Assembly: GCA_036733965.1 (NCBI GenBank)
Contig: DAIMZL010000001.1
Location: 1-64,000 of the forward strand
Direction of reading: 5' to 3'
Length of the DNA stretch: 64,000 nt
From: JAEXOD01 sp937930275
Lineage (GTDB): Bacteria; Bacteroidota; Ignavibacteria; Ignavibacteriales; Melioribacteraceae
Shown one piece after another: positions 34,979-44,766 of this stretch. The notes beneath the pieces are model-generated. The model ran no database searches and was not told the origin of the DNA. It was given only the letters and a program-made list of their open reading frames with translations. A program made the position numbers and the translations under genes. The first letter of the stretch is position 1, and each line of letters starts with the position of its first letter.

Positions 34979-35998
34979 TTATTTTATCATATATTCAATA
35001 ATTTTTTCATTTGGATTAAAATTATGTAATGCACTTAATCCTAATTTTTTAATAGCTAAATCGACCAATTCTGCTTCTGATAAATCCTTTTTGTTACTAT
35101 AAAATCTGCCGGCTTCAAGCATGGCTTCAAGGGGAATTAATCCCACAATTTCAGAACCGTTAACCTCCACTCCCATTTCATCGGCTAATTTTTTTACTTC
35201 TTCATAAACAGTATGCATTGGCGTAACTTTATAATTTACCAAATTAATTGATACTTGTGTTATTTTGTATTGTTCTAATGTTACTCCCATTGCTTTAACA
35301 GATTTAAATTTTCCCGGAATGCGGACGGTTTCACCATTTAATTTTATTATTTTTCCGTTTTCATCTCTCTTCGGTTTCCCGATTTCTCTTATAGTTTCGG
35401 CAATCTCTTTAGAATAATTAATATCTTCCGATTTTATATTAACATTATAAGCAATTAGGAAAAATCTACAACCTGTAACGGTTCCTCCCAGTTTTGGGTT
35501 GAAGTTTGCTTCTCCGAAATCAGGATACCACTCAGGGTTTTTTAATTTATCTTCTAATCCTTCATATTCTCCTTTTCTTATATCAGCTAAATTTTTACGA
35601 TAAGATTTTTCTTGTGCGCTTTCGTATAAATATATTGGAATATTCAATTTTTCCGCAACAATTTTGGCATATTTTTTAGAAATTTCAATACAGTCATCTA
35701 CAGTTGCGTTACTTATCGGAACAAAAGGAACTACATCAATCGCTCCGAGACGGGGATGATTACCTTTATGTTTTGTCATATCTATATGTTTTGCAGCTGC
35801 AATACTTGCATTTACGGCACCATTTAAAATAGATTCTTCGTTTCCGACCATTGTTACAACAAGCCTATTATAGTCTTTGTCCGGTTCAAAACTCAATAAT
35901 TTTACATCAGGGGTTTCCAAAATTGCATTTTTAATTTCTTCTAATATTATTGGGTTACTCCCTTCGCTAAAATTTGGTACGCATTCAATTAATTTCAT
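34979..35998 (-). CDS. ftcD: Glutamate formimidoyltransferase
   Basis: A 339-residue enzyme that moves the formimino group of N-formimino-glutamate, the end product of histidine breakdown, onto tetrahydrofolate. It opens with the hallmark IECVPNFSEGSN, followed by DYNRLVVTMVGNEESIL, AAAKHIDMTKHKGNHPRLGAIDVVPFVPIS (with the catalytic His region), LYESAQ, PDFGEANFNPKLGGTVTGCRFFLIAYNVNI and VQVSINLVNY-like text. It contains only the transferase half; the cyclodeaminase is the next gene. hutI lies 12 bp upstream, giving the late steps of the pathway in order. Confidence 0.95.
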   Translation of the reverse strand: MKLIECVPNFSEGSNPIILEEIKNAILETPDVKLLSFEPDKDYNRLVVTMVGNEESILNGAVNASIAAAKHIDMTKHKGNHPRLGAIDVVPFVPISNATVDDCIEISKKYAKIVAEKLNIPIYLYESAQEKSYRKNLADIRKGEYEGLEDKLKNPEWYPDFGEANFNPKLGGTVTGCRFFLIAYNVNIKSEDINYSKEIAETIREIGKPKRDENGKIIKLNGETVRIPGKFKSVKAMGVTLEQYKITQVSINLVNYKVTPMHTVYEEVKKLADEMGVEVNGSEIVGLIPLEAMLEAGRFYSNKKDLSEAELVDLAIKKLGLSALHNFNPNEKIIEYMIK

Positions 35999-36010
35999 TT
36001 TATTTCCTAA

Positions 36011-37249
36011 TTATCGTTTATAAATAATCTCACCGTTTTTTATTGTCATAATATTTAAATTTTTTCCTACATTATAGATTATATCAGAATAATCATCTGC
36101 CTCAAAAATGCTAAAATCGGCATTTTTGCCAATTTCAATACTCCCTGTTACTTTTTCTAATCCTATTGCTTTTGCCGCATTAATTGTAACCGCCGAAATA
36201 ATTGATTCTAAAGTCATACGCATTTTAATAGCAGCAATGCTCATTATCAAATTTAAATCATGGATATGTGAGGATCCAGGATTAAAATCTGTGGAGATAG
36301 CCACAATTGCATTATTTTTTATAAGCTCGTTAGCATTTGCAAAATTATAATTTAGGAAAAAAGATACGCCGGGCAACAATACACAAACCGAATCTGATTT
36401 GGATATCCGTAATAAATCGTTTTCATTAAGCATTTCAAGGTGATCCACGCTTATTGCGTTATGTTTTAATGCAATATCAATACCCCCGATATTGTTAAAT
36501 TGTTCGGTGTGTAGCTTTACATTTAAACCGGCTATTTCGGCAGCAGATAAAATTTCATCAGTTTCTTCGGCAGTAAATGCAGTTGCTTCACAAAAAACAT
36601 CACAAAAAGCCGCTAAATTATTCTCTTTTACATAAGGAAGCATTTGATTAATTATGATGTTAATATATTTATCCCTGTCATTTTTAAACTCTCTGGGGAT
36701 AGTGTGAGCACCTAAAAAAGTAGGGACTATATCAATTTTATAATTATTTTTCAATGCTTTTATAACTTGAAGAATTTTAATTTCATCATAAAAACTCAAT
36801 CCGTAGCCACTTTTAATTTCTAATGATGTAACACCTCTGGTTATAAAATAATCTAACCTTGAGGCAGCCAAATCATATAATTCGTCAAAAGGCAATTCAC
36901 GTAATGAATTAACTGTATTATTAATTCCGCCTCCTTTAGAAGCAATCTCTTCATATCCAATTCCGGCAATTTTCATCTTAAATTCTTCGGCACGGTTGCC
37001 GGCAAATACCGTATGAGTATGGCAATCTATTAATCCGGGTAAAACAACTCTGTTTGAAACATCAATAATTTCATCAAAATTTTCAGCAACTTCGTCTCGT
37101 TTAATAAATTCTTTAATAGTACCGTCTTCAATAATTATATCCTGATCAGTTAATAAATTAAGATCATTCATATCAAGACCACGCTTAACATTTAATTTAT
37201 TAGTATCAACAGTAACAATTTGCTTTGCGTTCTTAAGTAATTTTAACAT
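36011..37249 (-). CDS. hutI: Imidazolonepropionase
   Basis: A 412-residue amidohydrolase that opens imidazolone propionate to N-formimino-glutamate. The metal ligands are in LIDCHTHTVFAGNR; substrate and active-site parts are EEIASKGGGINNTV, LEIKSGYGLS, LHTEQFNNIGG, SVDHLEML and STDFNPGSSHIHDLNLIMSIA. I chose the ATG at 37249 (MLKLLKNAKQ), with AGGA 10 nt upstream; a longer frame to 37318 adds a hydrophobic leader that the family lacks. It heads the minus-strand operon and diverges from glgA. HutH and HutU are not in the window. Confidence 0.94.
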   Translation of the reverse strand: MLKLLKNAKQIVTVDTNKLNVKRGLDMNDLNLLTDQDIIIEDGTIKEFIKRDEVAENFDEIIDVSNRVVLPGLIDCHTHTVFAGNRAEEFKMKIAGIGYEEIASKGGGINNTVNSLRELPFDELYDLAASRLDYFITRGVTSLEIKSGYGLSFYDEIKILQVIKALKNNYKIDIVPTFLGAHTIPREFKNDRDKYINIIINQMLPYVKENNLAAFCDVFCEATAFTAEETDEILSAAEIAGLNVKLHTEQFNNIGGIDIALKHNAISVDHLEMLNENDLLRISKSDSVCVLLPGVSFFLNYNFANANELIKNNAIVAISTDFNPGSSHIHDLNLIMSIAAIKMRMTLESIISAVTINAAKAIGLEKVTGSIEIGKNADFSIFEADDYSDIIYNVGKNLNIMTIKNGEIIYKR

Positions 37250-37310
37250 CAATCGATCCTTAAACTTCAAAAATAATAAAAAATTAAATAGCAAATAATA
37301 TGCAAATATT

Positions 37311-37342
37311 TTTGTCAATAAGTCAAGAATTTTGTAAATTTA
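37311..37342 (+). promoter_or_regulatory. Bacteroidota-type promoter for glgA
   Basis: TTTG at 37311-37314, a 20-bp spacer, and TAAATTTA at 37335-37342, one base off TAnnTTTG. It lies in the divergent hutI/glgA spacer, 27 bp before the glgA ATG. Confidence 0.45.
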
Positions 37343-37369
37343 AAGTAATAAATTAGGGATTTTAGTTAT

Positions 37370-38872
37370 ATGCCTCCTACCAAAAAACTTAAAATATTAT
37401 TTGTTACTTCCGAAGTCGCTCCGTTTATGAAAGCAGGTGGTTTAGCGGATGTTTCTGCTGCCTTACCGCAAATGTTGCAAGAATTGGGGCATCAGGTTAG
37501 GATAATAGTTCCAAAATACGGTGCTATTGATGAAAAAAAGTTTAAGATTCATGAAGTAGTAAGGTTAAAAGATATTAAAACGAAGATTGGCGAAAACGAT
37601 GTTAAATTTTCACTTCGTTCTTCTTTTTTAGTAAGCTCAAAAACTCGTGTTCAAATATATTTTGTTGATAATTATGAGTATTTTGGAAGCAGACATAGTT
37701 TATACCAAGATCCTATTTATAATGAGGATTTTAAGGATAACGATGAAAGATTTATATTATTAACGCATGCTGTTTTTGAATTAATAAATAAACTTAATTG
37801 GGTACCTGATATTATACATAGTAACGATTGGCAGTGCGGATTAGTGCCTGCATATTTTAAGCTACTTTATAAAAATAATCCCTTATTTAAAGATATTAAA
37901 ACAATACATACTATCCATAATTTAGCTTTCCAAGGAGTATTTCCTCGAGCAAGTATTGCAAAAACTCAACTTCCAAAAGAGATTGTTGAAACCGAAACTG
38001 GAGTTTTGCAAAAAGGTAAGTTTAATTTTATGAAAGCCGCAATCCAATATTCTGATATCCTTAGTACTGTTAGTCCGAGTTATGCAAATGAAATTTGTAC
38101 CGATAAAGATATATCTTGTGGCTTAGGTGAATTTTTATGTTCAAGAAAAAATGATATGATAGGTATAATTAACGGTATAGATAATGAAGTATGGAATCCA
38201 AAAGAAGACGAATTGATACCCGCACGATTTGGATTAAAAAATATTGATAATAAAAAGCAGAATAAAATTGATCTTGCAGAAAAATTTAATTTGCAATATA
38301 AACCGGATGTCCCAATAATAAGTATGATTTCAAGATTGCATGAATCCAAAGGTTTTGATTTAATAGTTAAATCGTTTACCGAGCTAATGGAACTTGATAT
38401 ACAGCTAATATTATTAGGTACGGGAGAAAGAGAGTTTCACAGGTTTTTTGAAGATGCATTATTTGATTACGGAGATAAATTTGCTTGCTATTTGGGATTT
38501 GATGATGAATTAGCTCATTTAATTGAAGCCGGATCTGATATGTTTTTGATGCCGTCAAAATTTGAAGCCTGCGGACTTAATCAGATGTATAGCTTAATGT
38601 ACGGGACTGTTCCGATTGTAAGAGAGACGGGAGGATTAGCTGATACTGTAATAAAATTTAATGAAAAAACCGGCGAAGGGAATGGTTTTTCTTTTAAAAG
38701 ATACGATACAAAATCTTTAATATCTGAAATTAATAGGGCTATAAAAATTTATAAAAATAAACCTGAAGACTGGAAAAAAATAATTAAAAGTGGTATGAAA
38801 TCCGATTTTTCATGGTTAAACTCTGCGAAGCATTATATCGAGCTTTATAAAAAGCTGCTATTAAAGAGTTAA
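37370..38872 (+). CDS. glgA: Glycogen synthase (ADP-glucose type)
   Basis: A 500-residue GT5 enzyme that extends alpha-1,4-glucan from ADP-glucose. The N-terminal ILFVTSEVAPFMKAGGLADVSAALPQML contains the K-x-G-G substrate motif. HSNDWQCGLVP, TIHNLAFQG, IINGIDNEVWNP and the C-terminal catalytic region MPSKFEACGLNQMYSLMYGTVPIVRETGGLADTV are all present. No branching enzyme or ADP-glucose pyrophosphorylase is close by, so the rest of glycogen metabolism lies elsewhere. A 9-bp AT-rich inverted repeat overlaps the stop codon. Confidence 0.93.
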   Translation: MPPTKKLKILFVTSEVAPFMKAGGLADVSAALPQMLQELGHQVRIIVPKYGAIDEKKFKIHEVVRLKDIKTKIGENDVKFSLRSSFLVSSKTRVQIYFVDNYEYFGSRHSLYQDPIYNEDFKDNDERFILLTHAVFELINKLNWVPDIIHSNDWQCGLVPAYFKLLYKNNPLFKDIKTIHTIHNLAFQGVFPRASIAKTQLPKEIVETETGVLQKGKFNFMKAAIQYSDILSTVSPSYANEICTDKDISCGLGEFLCSRKNDMIGIINGIDNEVWNPKEDELIPARFGLKNIDNKKQNKIDLAEKFNLQYKPDVPIISMISRLHESKGFDLIVKSFTELMELDIQLILLGTGEREFHRFFEDALFDYGDKFACYLGFDDELAHLIEAGSDMFLMPSKFEACGLNQMYSLMYGTVPIVRETGGLADTVIKFNEKTGEGNGFSFKRYDTKSLISEINRAIKIYKNKPEDWKKIIKSGMKSDFSWLNSAKHYIELYKKLLLKS

Positions 38873-38910
38873 GAAAAATATTTGGAACATTTTAGTACTT
38901 GATTTTTCTT
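38871..38910 (+). terminator. AT-rich stem-loop after glgA
   Basis: AAGAAAAAT at 38871-38879 and its complement at 38902-38910 form a 9-bp stem around a 22-nt loop, starting at the glgA stop codon and followed within about 15 bp by runs of T. The stem is pure A/T apart from one G-C pair, so stability is weak; a terminator role is tentative. Confidence 0.3.
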
Positions 38911-38986
38911 ATTGATATAAATTTTTATTTTTTTTAACTTACTTTGTTATATTTAAAATTCTTAGCTCTTTTGTGGAGGCTTATAC

Positions 38987-40171
38987 TTGAAAAAGCACTT
39001 GTTTATTTTTCTTATTAGTTTAATTGTTCTTTCATTTTTTAGCGGATGTTCAGACGACCCTTCTTCTACCGGTTCGGGTTTATTACCTGACGGTGATTTG
39101 ATTTATACAGATATTTTTGATACTGACTCGATGTATGTGAGTATTACTTCTTCTACCTATAACGATTCAATTGATTTAAGTAATGCAAATAAACTGTTAA
39201 TCGGAAAAACTTCATTTGCAAAAGCAACTGCATTAGTAAGATTTTATCCCGTAATTGCAGATTCAATTTCTTCTCAACTTCTTAAAGATAGCATTATTGT
39301 AAGAAATTGTTGGGTTAAAATATTACCGAGTTACAAACTTGGTGAAACTAACGGTACGTTTAATTTTAATTTGTATAGAATAAAACAATCATGGTCATCA
39401 ACAGATATTAATAATAGTAATTATACAAGCTTGCCTGTTGATAAATCAAATGATGTTAGCTATAATAAAGTTATAACCGATTCTTTAATTACTTTTAACA
39501 TAGAAAACTCTTTAGCCTTAAAATGGTTGAAATATAATGTAGATTCCACAAGCGGTGAAAATTATGGCGTTATGTTTTCTCCTACTGAAGAAACAAATAA
39601 AATAATAGGCATTCCGGGATTGAATGTATATACCGATTATTCTGATTTTGCAGTTTATATTGAAGTTGAAAAAATAGGGAAATACATTGATACGGTTATG
39701 GCGTACACAACTGAAGATCTTCACGCAGTCGAAGTAACTGCACCGATCTCATCTAACAATAATCTCTTCTTGATTGGTGGTAATCCTTATCGCTCAAAAA
39801 TTCATTTCGATTTAAGCGGATTACCTAAAAATATTGTTATAAATAAAGCAGTATTATCCGTAACCCGAGATGAGTCAGAAAGTTATATCGGAACTCCTGC
39901 AAGCGATACAATTTTTGCAATAGTATTAGACGATAGTACGACAAATAAAATAAACGCATATTATAATATCGGATATTTGATAAACAATAATAATGTTTAC
40001 AGCGGAGATATTACGGCATTTGTTCAAAGATGGGTTGACGGAATTAGTAATCAAGGTATAAGATTAAATCTTTCAAACGAGACTAATACCGTTAACAAAG
40101 TAGCAATAATAAGCGAAAAAGCAAGTACGTCTAAACCAAAAATTAAAATATACTACACTAAACAAAGATAA
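38987..40171 (+). CDS. Lipoprotein with DNRLRE-like beta-sandwich
   Basis: A 394-residue lipoprotein. The signal peptide ends in SFFSGC with the lipid-bearing Cys, then an SDDPSSTGSGLLPDGD start that recalls DUF4270-type surface lipoproteins. The body is beta-rich; the end, NNVYSGDITAFVQRWVDGISNQGIRLNLSNET, looks like the DNRLRE domain, whose members present a jelly-roll on the surface. The TTG start at 38987 has a full GGAGG 7 nt upstream (38975-38979), which settles it. An outer-membrane protein gene follows after 2 bp. Function unknown, probably cell-surface. Confidence 0.75.
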   Translation: MKKHLFIFLISLIVLSFFSGCSDDPSSTGSGLLPDGDLIYTDIFDTDSMYVSITSSTYNDSIDLSNANKLLIGKTSFAKATALVRFYPVIADSISSQLLKDSIIVRNCWVKILPSYKLGETNGTFNFNLYRIKQSWSSTDINNSNYTSLPVDKSNDVSYNKVITDSLITFNIENSLALKWLKYNVDSTSGENYGVMFSPTEETNKIIGIPGLNVYTDYSDFAVYIEVEKIGKYIDTVMAYTTEDLHAVEVTAPISSNNNLFLIGGNPYRSKIHFDLSGLPKNIVINKAVLSVTRDESESYIGTPASDTIFAIVLDDSTTNKINAYYNIGYLINNNNVYSGDITAFVQRWVDGISNQGIRLNLSNETNTVNKVAIISEKASTSKPKIKIYYTKQR

Positions 40172-40173
40172 GA

Positions 40174-41418
40174 ATGAAAAAAGTAAAATTTATAGTAATA
40201 ATATTTTTATTAAGCAATTTAAGTATTTTTGCATCAGGCGGTTCATTATATACAAGATATGGTGTAGGTGATGTTATTAATGCATCTTCAAGTAGATTGA
40301 TGAGTATGGGGGGATTAGGTTATGCTCTTCAAAATTCTGACTATTTGAGCGATCTTAACCCCGCAAACTGGTATAGAATATATTCAACTCGTTTAGAAGC
40401 AAATTTTTTGCTCAACGGTGTTAAAATTGATGATAATGTTAGCAAGAGCAATTATTCAAAGGGAATCTTTAACGGTATTAAAATCGGATTACCAATTGAA
40501 AGAGATTTAGGAATATCGTTAGTAATGGGCGTTACACCCGAATCATTTGTACAGTATGAAGTTGTAAACAAAATTGAAAACAGTAGTATAGAAAACTATA
40601 CAAATACTTACGAAGGAACCGGCGGATTAAATAGACTTTTTATAGGAACGAGCTTAAAACTTCCGTTTGATTTTGTAATGGGAGCCTCTTTTGATTATTA
40701 TATGGGTATTATAAAATATAACTCATCTATTGTATTTGAAGAAAATTCAATTTATAATAACAGTTCAATTCGTAAACAAAAAGATTACAAAGGAATTGGT
40801 TTTAATTTGGGACTTTTAACTCCGGATTTATCAAATATTATCAAAATTGATAAAATTAAAGACTTAAGATTGGGAATGGCATTTAAATATGTTTCTAACT
40901 TAAAAACCGATACTTCTCTATATGTCGGATCATTGTTAGGTGAAAAACTTGAAGAAAGAATGCCGGTATATACTCACATCCCTTATAAATTTGGTTTAGG
41001 TTTAAGTTTTATTTACAATGAAAACTATTTATTTATAATAGATTATGCAACTCAGCCTTGGAGTAAATACACATTTAATAATTTAAGTGATTCTAATCTA
41101 CGAGACTATCAGAAGATTAGTTTTGGTGTTGAGCATAGAAATTCTGTTACAAGGTATAGTACTTTTGCCGAACAAATTATTTTAAGAGGCGGTTTAGGAT
41201 ACGAGCAAACTCAGTATAAAATTAACGGCACGGGAATTGATTACTATTATTTAACGGCGGGACTTAGCATGCCGCTTATGTTTGAAAATACAGTAGATAT
41301 CGGAGTATCAGCCGGATTTAGAGGAAAAAAAGATAATAATTTAATTAAAGAAACAGTATATAATTTATCGATTACATTTAGTTTTGGAGAACTTTGGTTC
41401 ATACGACAAGAAAGATAA
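40174..41418 (+). CDS. Outer-membrane beta-barrel protein
   Basis: A 414-residue exported protein. The signal peptide (MKKVKFIVIIFLLSNLSIFAS) is followed by SLYTRYGVGDVINASSSRLMSMGGLGYALQNSDYLSDLNPANWYRIYSTRLE, a start shared by many barrel proteins in this phylum. Alternating amphipathic strands with Tyr, Gly and Asn turns run to the end, closing with an aromatic-rich strand (TFSFGELWFIRQER). Size fits about 14 strands. It follows the surface lipoprotein by 2 bp and precedes an exported TPR protein, so the three may form one envelope unit. The cargo or role is unknown. Confidence 0.75.
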   Translation: MKKVKFIVIIFLLSNLSIFASGGSLYTRYGVGDVINASSSRLMSMGGLGYALQNSDYLSDLNPANWYRIYSTRLEANFLLNGVKIDDNVSKSNYSKGIFNGIKIGLPIERDLGISLVMGVTPESFVQYEVVNKIENSSIENYTNTYEGTGGLNRLFIGTSLKLPFDFVMGASFDYYMGIIKYNSSIVFEENSIYNNSSIRKQKDYKGIGFNLGLLTPDLSNIIKIDKIKDLRLGMAFKYVSNLKTDTSLYVGSLLGEKLEERMPVYTHIPYKFGLGLSFIYNENYLFIIDYATQPWSKYTFNNLSDSNLRDYQKISFGVEHRNSVTRYSTFAEQIILRGGLGYEQTQYKINGTGIDYYYLTAGLSMPLMFENTVDIGVSAGFRGKKDNNLIKETVYNLSITFSFGELWFIRQER

Positions 41419-41440
41419 TAATTTTCCGGAGGTTAAAAAC

Positions 41441-42700
41441 ATGAAAACATCACGATTAATAATTGCTATTTTAGCAGTTGTAGCCATGTACACAAACACA
41501 GCAGCTAAATACTTAAGAGCTGACAGCTTAAATATATTAGCAGAGTTCAGTTTGTTCAATGAATATCATAAAAACAAAGATTATGTTAGTGCAGAGCCTC
41601 ACGGCTGGTATGTAATTAATACAAAACCGCAAGATTTTATTAGGTTTAAAGTATTCAAGAAAATGGAAGACATACTTTGGTATATGCACGATAGTTTAGC
41701 TAAAACTGACGAAGAAAAAATGAAATATACCGATACAACTATATATTTTTATGACTTAGCAGTAAAATACGAACCTGATAAAGCTGGTGCACATTTAGTT
41801 AGAAAAGCATTTGTTTTAGAGATGTGGAAAAAAGCACCTGTTGAAGTTGTTGTTGACGCATATGAAAAAGCTTTTGCTGCTGACCAAAATTTGGATTCAT
41901 ATTATAAAGATCGTTTAGGTATTATCTATAGTACAAATGCTAATGAGACCAACGGCTATAAGGAAAAAGCATTAGATCTATATCTAAAATTACAAGAATT
42001 AGAGCCTGATAACGAAGTATGGATTAGTCGTGTTACTGCTTTGGCTGAAGATGAGAATCAGTTAATGGATTTTAAGAAAAAAGGGTGGGAACTTGATAAA
42101 GAAAACATTGAAAAAGCATGGAGTTATGCAAGTACATGCTTAAGATTTAGAAATTACGAAAGAGCCGTTGAACCTTTAGAATTTTTATCTAAAAAAGCTC
42201 CGGAAGTTGTTAACTATCAAAAAGAATTAGCTCGTTCTTATGATAAGTTAGAAGAAAAAGAAAAAGCATTAGAAGTTTATAAAAATTTAATTAAAATTGA
42301 TCCTGATAACAAAGATAACCATGTTAATATAGCAATTATTTACAAAGAACTTAGCCAGTTATCGACAGCAAGAAACCATTTAAGAATTGCTGCTAAAATG
42401 GATCCAAATTGGGACTATCCTATTTTTATTGAAGCTCAATTATATGAACAAGCTGTTAGAAACTGCGGAAGTTTTGAATTTAATGATAGATTAGTATATC
42501 TTTATGCTATGCAAACATATCAAAGATGTAAAAATTTAAATGGTCAATTTTCAGGTAGAGCCTCAGAAAGAATTAGCTCATTAGCAAGTACAGTTCCGCA
42601 AAAAGAAGATTACTTCTTTAGAAAAATTTCAAGCGGTACAACTTTAAGATTAGAAGGTCCATGTTACAATTGGATTGGTGCGTCAGTTGTAGTTCCTTAA
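41441..42700 (+). CDS. Exported TPR-repeat protein
   Basis: A 419-residue protein with signal peptide MKTSRLIIAILAVVAMYTNTAAK and TPR-like helices through most of the chain (KALEVYKNLIKIDPDNKDNHVNIAIIYKELSQLSTARNHLRIAAKMDPNW is a clear pair). The start at 41441 is fixed by GGAGG 8 nt upstream; a frame back to 41384 overlaps the barrel gene and would hide the signal. Codons here look slightly more uniform than in neighbours, which hints at good expression. The C-terminal 60 residues (FFRKISSGTTLRLEGPCYNWIGASVVVP) are not TPR. Probable periplasmic scaffold. Confidence 0.78.
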   Translation: MKTSRLIIAILAVVAMYTNTAAKYLRADSLNILAEFSLFNEYHKNKDYVSAEPHGWYVINTKPQDFIRFKVFKKMEDILWYMHDSLAKTDEEKMKYTDTTIYFYDLAVKYEPDKAGAHLVRKAFVLEMWKKAPVEVVVDAYEKAFAADQNLDSYYKDRLGIIYSTNANETNGYKEKALDLYLKLQELEPDNEVWISRVTALAEDENQLMDFKKKGWELDKENIEKAWSYASTCLRFRNYERAVEPLEFLSKKAPEVVNYQKELARSYDKLEEKEKALEVYKNLIKIDPDNKDNHVNIAIIYKELSQLSTARNHLRIAAKMDPNWDYPIFIEAQLYEQAVRNCGSFEFNDRLVYLYAMQTYQRCKNLNGQFSGRASERISSLASTVPQKEDYFFRKISSGTTLRLEGPCYNWIGASVVVP

Positions 42701-42723
42701 TTATAAAAAAAATTGAGTTGAGT

Positions 42724-44022
42724 ATGTACGAATTTATCAAAAATGATTTCGAAGCACTAAACATATTAAATCTTGAAATAGGAAGAGAGCAGAATAATTT
42801 AGAATTAATTGCCTCTGAAAACTTTGTAAGTCCGGCTGTTTTACAAGCAGCCGGCTCCGTTTTAACAAATAAATATGCCGAAGGATATCCTGGCAAACGC
42901 TATTATGGCGGATGTGAGTTTGTTGATATGGCTGAAGAACTTGCCAAAGATAGATTAAAAAGATTATTTGGTGCAGAGTATGTAAACGTTCAACCGCATA
43001 GCGGTTCACAGGCAAATATGGCTGTTTATATGGCTTTGCTAAAGCCGGGTGACAAAATATTAGGTCTTAGTTTGGATCACGGAGGACATTTAACACACGG
43101 TTCGCCGGTTAATTTTTCCGGACAAATTTATAAGGCAGTAGGTTATCCTTTAAATCCCGAAACAAAAACTTTAGACTATAATATTATTGAAAACTTGGCT
43201 AAAAAAGAGATGCCTAAGTTAATTGTTGCTGGTGCAAGTGCATATAGCCGTGAGTGGGATTATGCAAAATTTAGAGAAATAGCCGATAGCGTAGGTGCTC
43301 TGTTAATGTGTGATATGTCTCATCCTTCCGGATTAATTGCAAAAGGTTTGCTGAATAATCCGTTGGAATATTGCGATGTTGTTACTTCAACAACTCATAA
43401 AACATTAAGGGGTCCAAGAGGCGGTGTAATTCTTTTAGGTAAAGACAAAGAAAATCCTTTTGGTATTAAAACATTAAAAGGAGACAGGTTAAAGTTGATG
43501 TCAGAATTATTTGACGGAATGGTAATGCCGGGAATACAAGGCGGACCTTTAATGCATATAATTTTAGCTAAAGCCGTTGCATTTGGTGAAGCATTATCAG
43601 ATGACTTTAAAGTTTATGCAACACAGGTTATTAAAAATGCCAAAACTTTAGTTTCTGAATTAATTAATTACAATTTTGATATTATAAGCGGCGGAACCGA
43701 TAATCACCTAATGTTAGTTGATTTAACAAATAAGAACATTAGCGGCAAAAAAGCCGAAAGAGTATTAGAATTAGCCGGTATGACCGTTAATAAAAATATG
43801 ATTCCCTTTGATACCAAAAGTCCTTTTGTAACCAGCGGAATACGAATCGGCACTCCTGCAGTTACTACAAGAGGTATGAAAGAATCTGAAATGAAATTAA
43901 TTGCTGAATTTATTAACAAGGCTTTAATTAATCAAGATAATGAAGATGAATTGAAGAAAATTAGTGCCGAAGTTAAGGAATTATGCAATAGATTTCCATT
44001 GTATCCAAATTTAGCAGTATAA
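42724..44022 (+). CDS. glyA: Serine hydroxymethyltransferase
   Basis: A 432-residue PLP enzyme that interconverts serine and glycine and feeds methylene-THF. It begins at ATG 42724 (MYEFIKNDFEAL), not at the in-frame 42661 codon that lies inside the TPR gene. Signatures are NLELIASENFVSPAV, NKYAEGYPGKRYYGGCEFVD, NVQPHSGSQANMAVYMAL, and VTSTTHKTLRGPRGG with the PLP lysine at Lys226. The one-carbon units link it to purN, purH and the formimino-THF genes in this window. Confidence 0.97.
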   Translation: MYEFIKNDFEALNILNLEIGREQNNLELIASENFVSPAVLQAAGSVLTNKYAEGYPGKRYYGGCEFVDMAEELAKDRLKRLFGAEYVNVQPHSGSQANMAVYMALLKPGDKILGLSLDHGGHLTHGSPVNFSGQIYKAVGYPLNPETKTLDYNIIENLAKKEMPKLIVAGASAYSREWDYAKFREIADSVGALLMCDMSHPSGLIAKGLLNNPLEYCDVVTSTTHKTLRGPRGGVILLGKDKENPFGIKTLKGDRLKLMSELFDGMVMPGIQGGPLMHIILAKAVAFGEALSDDFKVYATQVIKNAKTLVSELINYNFDIISGGTDNHLMLVDLTNKNISGKKAERVLELAGMTVNKNMIPFDTKSPFVTSGIRIGTPAVTTRGMKESEMKLIAEFINKALINQDNEDELKKISAEVKELCNRFPLYPNLAV

Positions 44023-44031
44023 GGATTTACA

Positions 44032-44766
44032 TTGTCACCTAAGCAAATTCAAGATGTTGAAATGCCTTTTTTAGACCACTTGGAAGAGCTTAGGTGGCGA
44101 ATTATAAAAGCAGTAGGGGGTATATTTATTGCCACCATAATAAGTTTTATTTTTATTGATTTTTTTATCGAAAATATTTTCTTATTGCCGGCAAAAGCAA
44201 GCAACATTAGACTACAAAATTTAAGACCTTTTGGGCAACTATTCCTTTATTTTGAAGTAGCTTTAATAATAGGTGCAATTTTAAGTCTTCCTAATATTTT
44301 TTATCAATTCTGGAAATTCATTTCGCCTGCATTAAAAGAAAGTGAGAGAAAATACATTGTTTGGATTGTATTTTTTTCAACATTTTGCTTTTTTGGCGGA
44401 ATTGTGTTTGCATACTTTGTGATGCTGCCTCTTTCATTAAAATTTGCGGCAGGCTTTGGAAGTGTAGCAATTGAAAACAATTTTGCTATTGATGAATATT
44501 TTAGCATAATTATAAGTGTAATGTTAGCAGCGGGTACTGTGTTTGAATTGCCTATGTTGTCGTTTTTTCTTTCCCGTATTGGAATATTGACTCCCAGGTT
44601 TATGCGTAAATACAGAAAACATTCCTATGTTGCGGTATTTATAATTGCAGCAGTATTAACCCCGGGTACTGACCCTCTTTCACAAGTTTTATTAGCAATC
44701 CCTTTGGTTTTCTTATACGAAATAAGTATATTAGTCTCTAAAATTTTCCAAAAAAAAGTTGACTAA
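44032..44766 (+). CDS. tatC: Sec-independent protein translocase TatC
   Basis: A 244-residue membrane protein with six predicted helices that recognises twin-arginine signal peptides. The N-terminal MPFLDHLEELRWRIIKAVGG is the family signature, and FYQFWKFISPALKESERKYIVW lies in the first periplasm-cytoplasm loop region. It starts with TTG at 44032, with AAGGA 6 nt upstream and 9 bp after glyA. No tatA or tatB is adjacent. Twin-arginine substrates appear about 2 kb downstream in the alternative complex III operon (ActB and a 58-residue protein). Confidence 0.95.
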   Translation: MSPKQIQDVEMPFLDHLEELRWRIIKAVGGIFIATIISFIFIDFFIENIFLLPAKASNIRLQNLRPFGQLFLYFEVALIIGAILSLPNIFYQFWKFISPALKESERKYIVWIVFFSTFCFFGGIVFAYFVMLPLSLKFAAGFGSVAIENNFAIDEYFSIIISVMLAAGTVFELPMLSFFLSRIGILTPRFMRKYRKHSYVAVFIIAAVLTPGTDPLSQVLLAIPLVFLYEISILVSKIFQKKVD

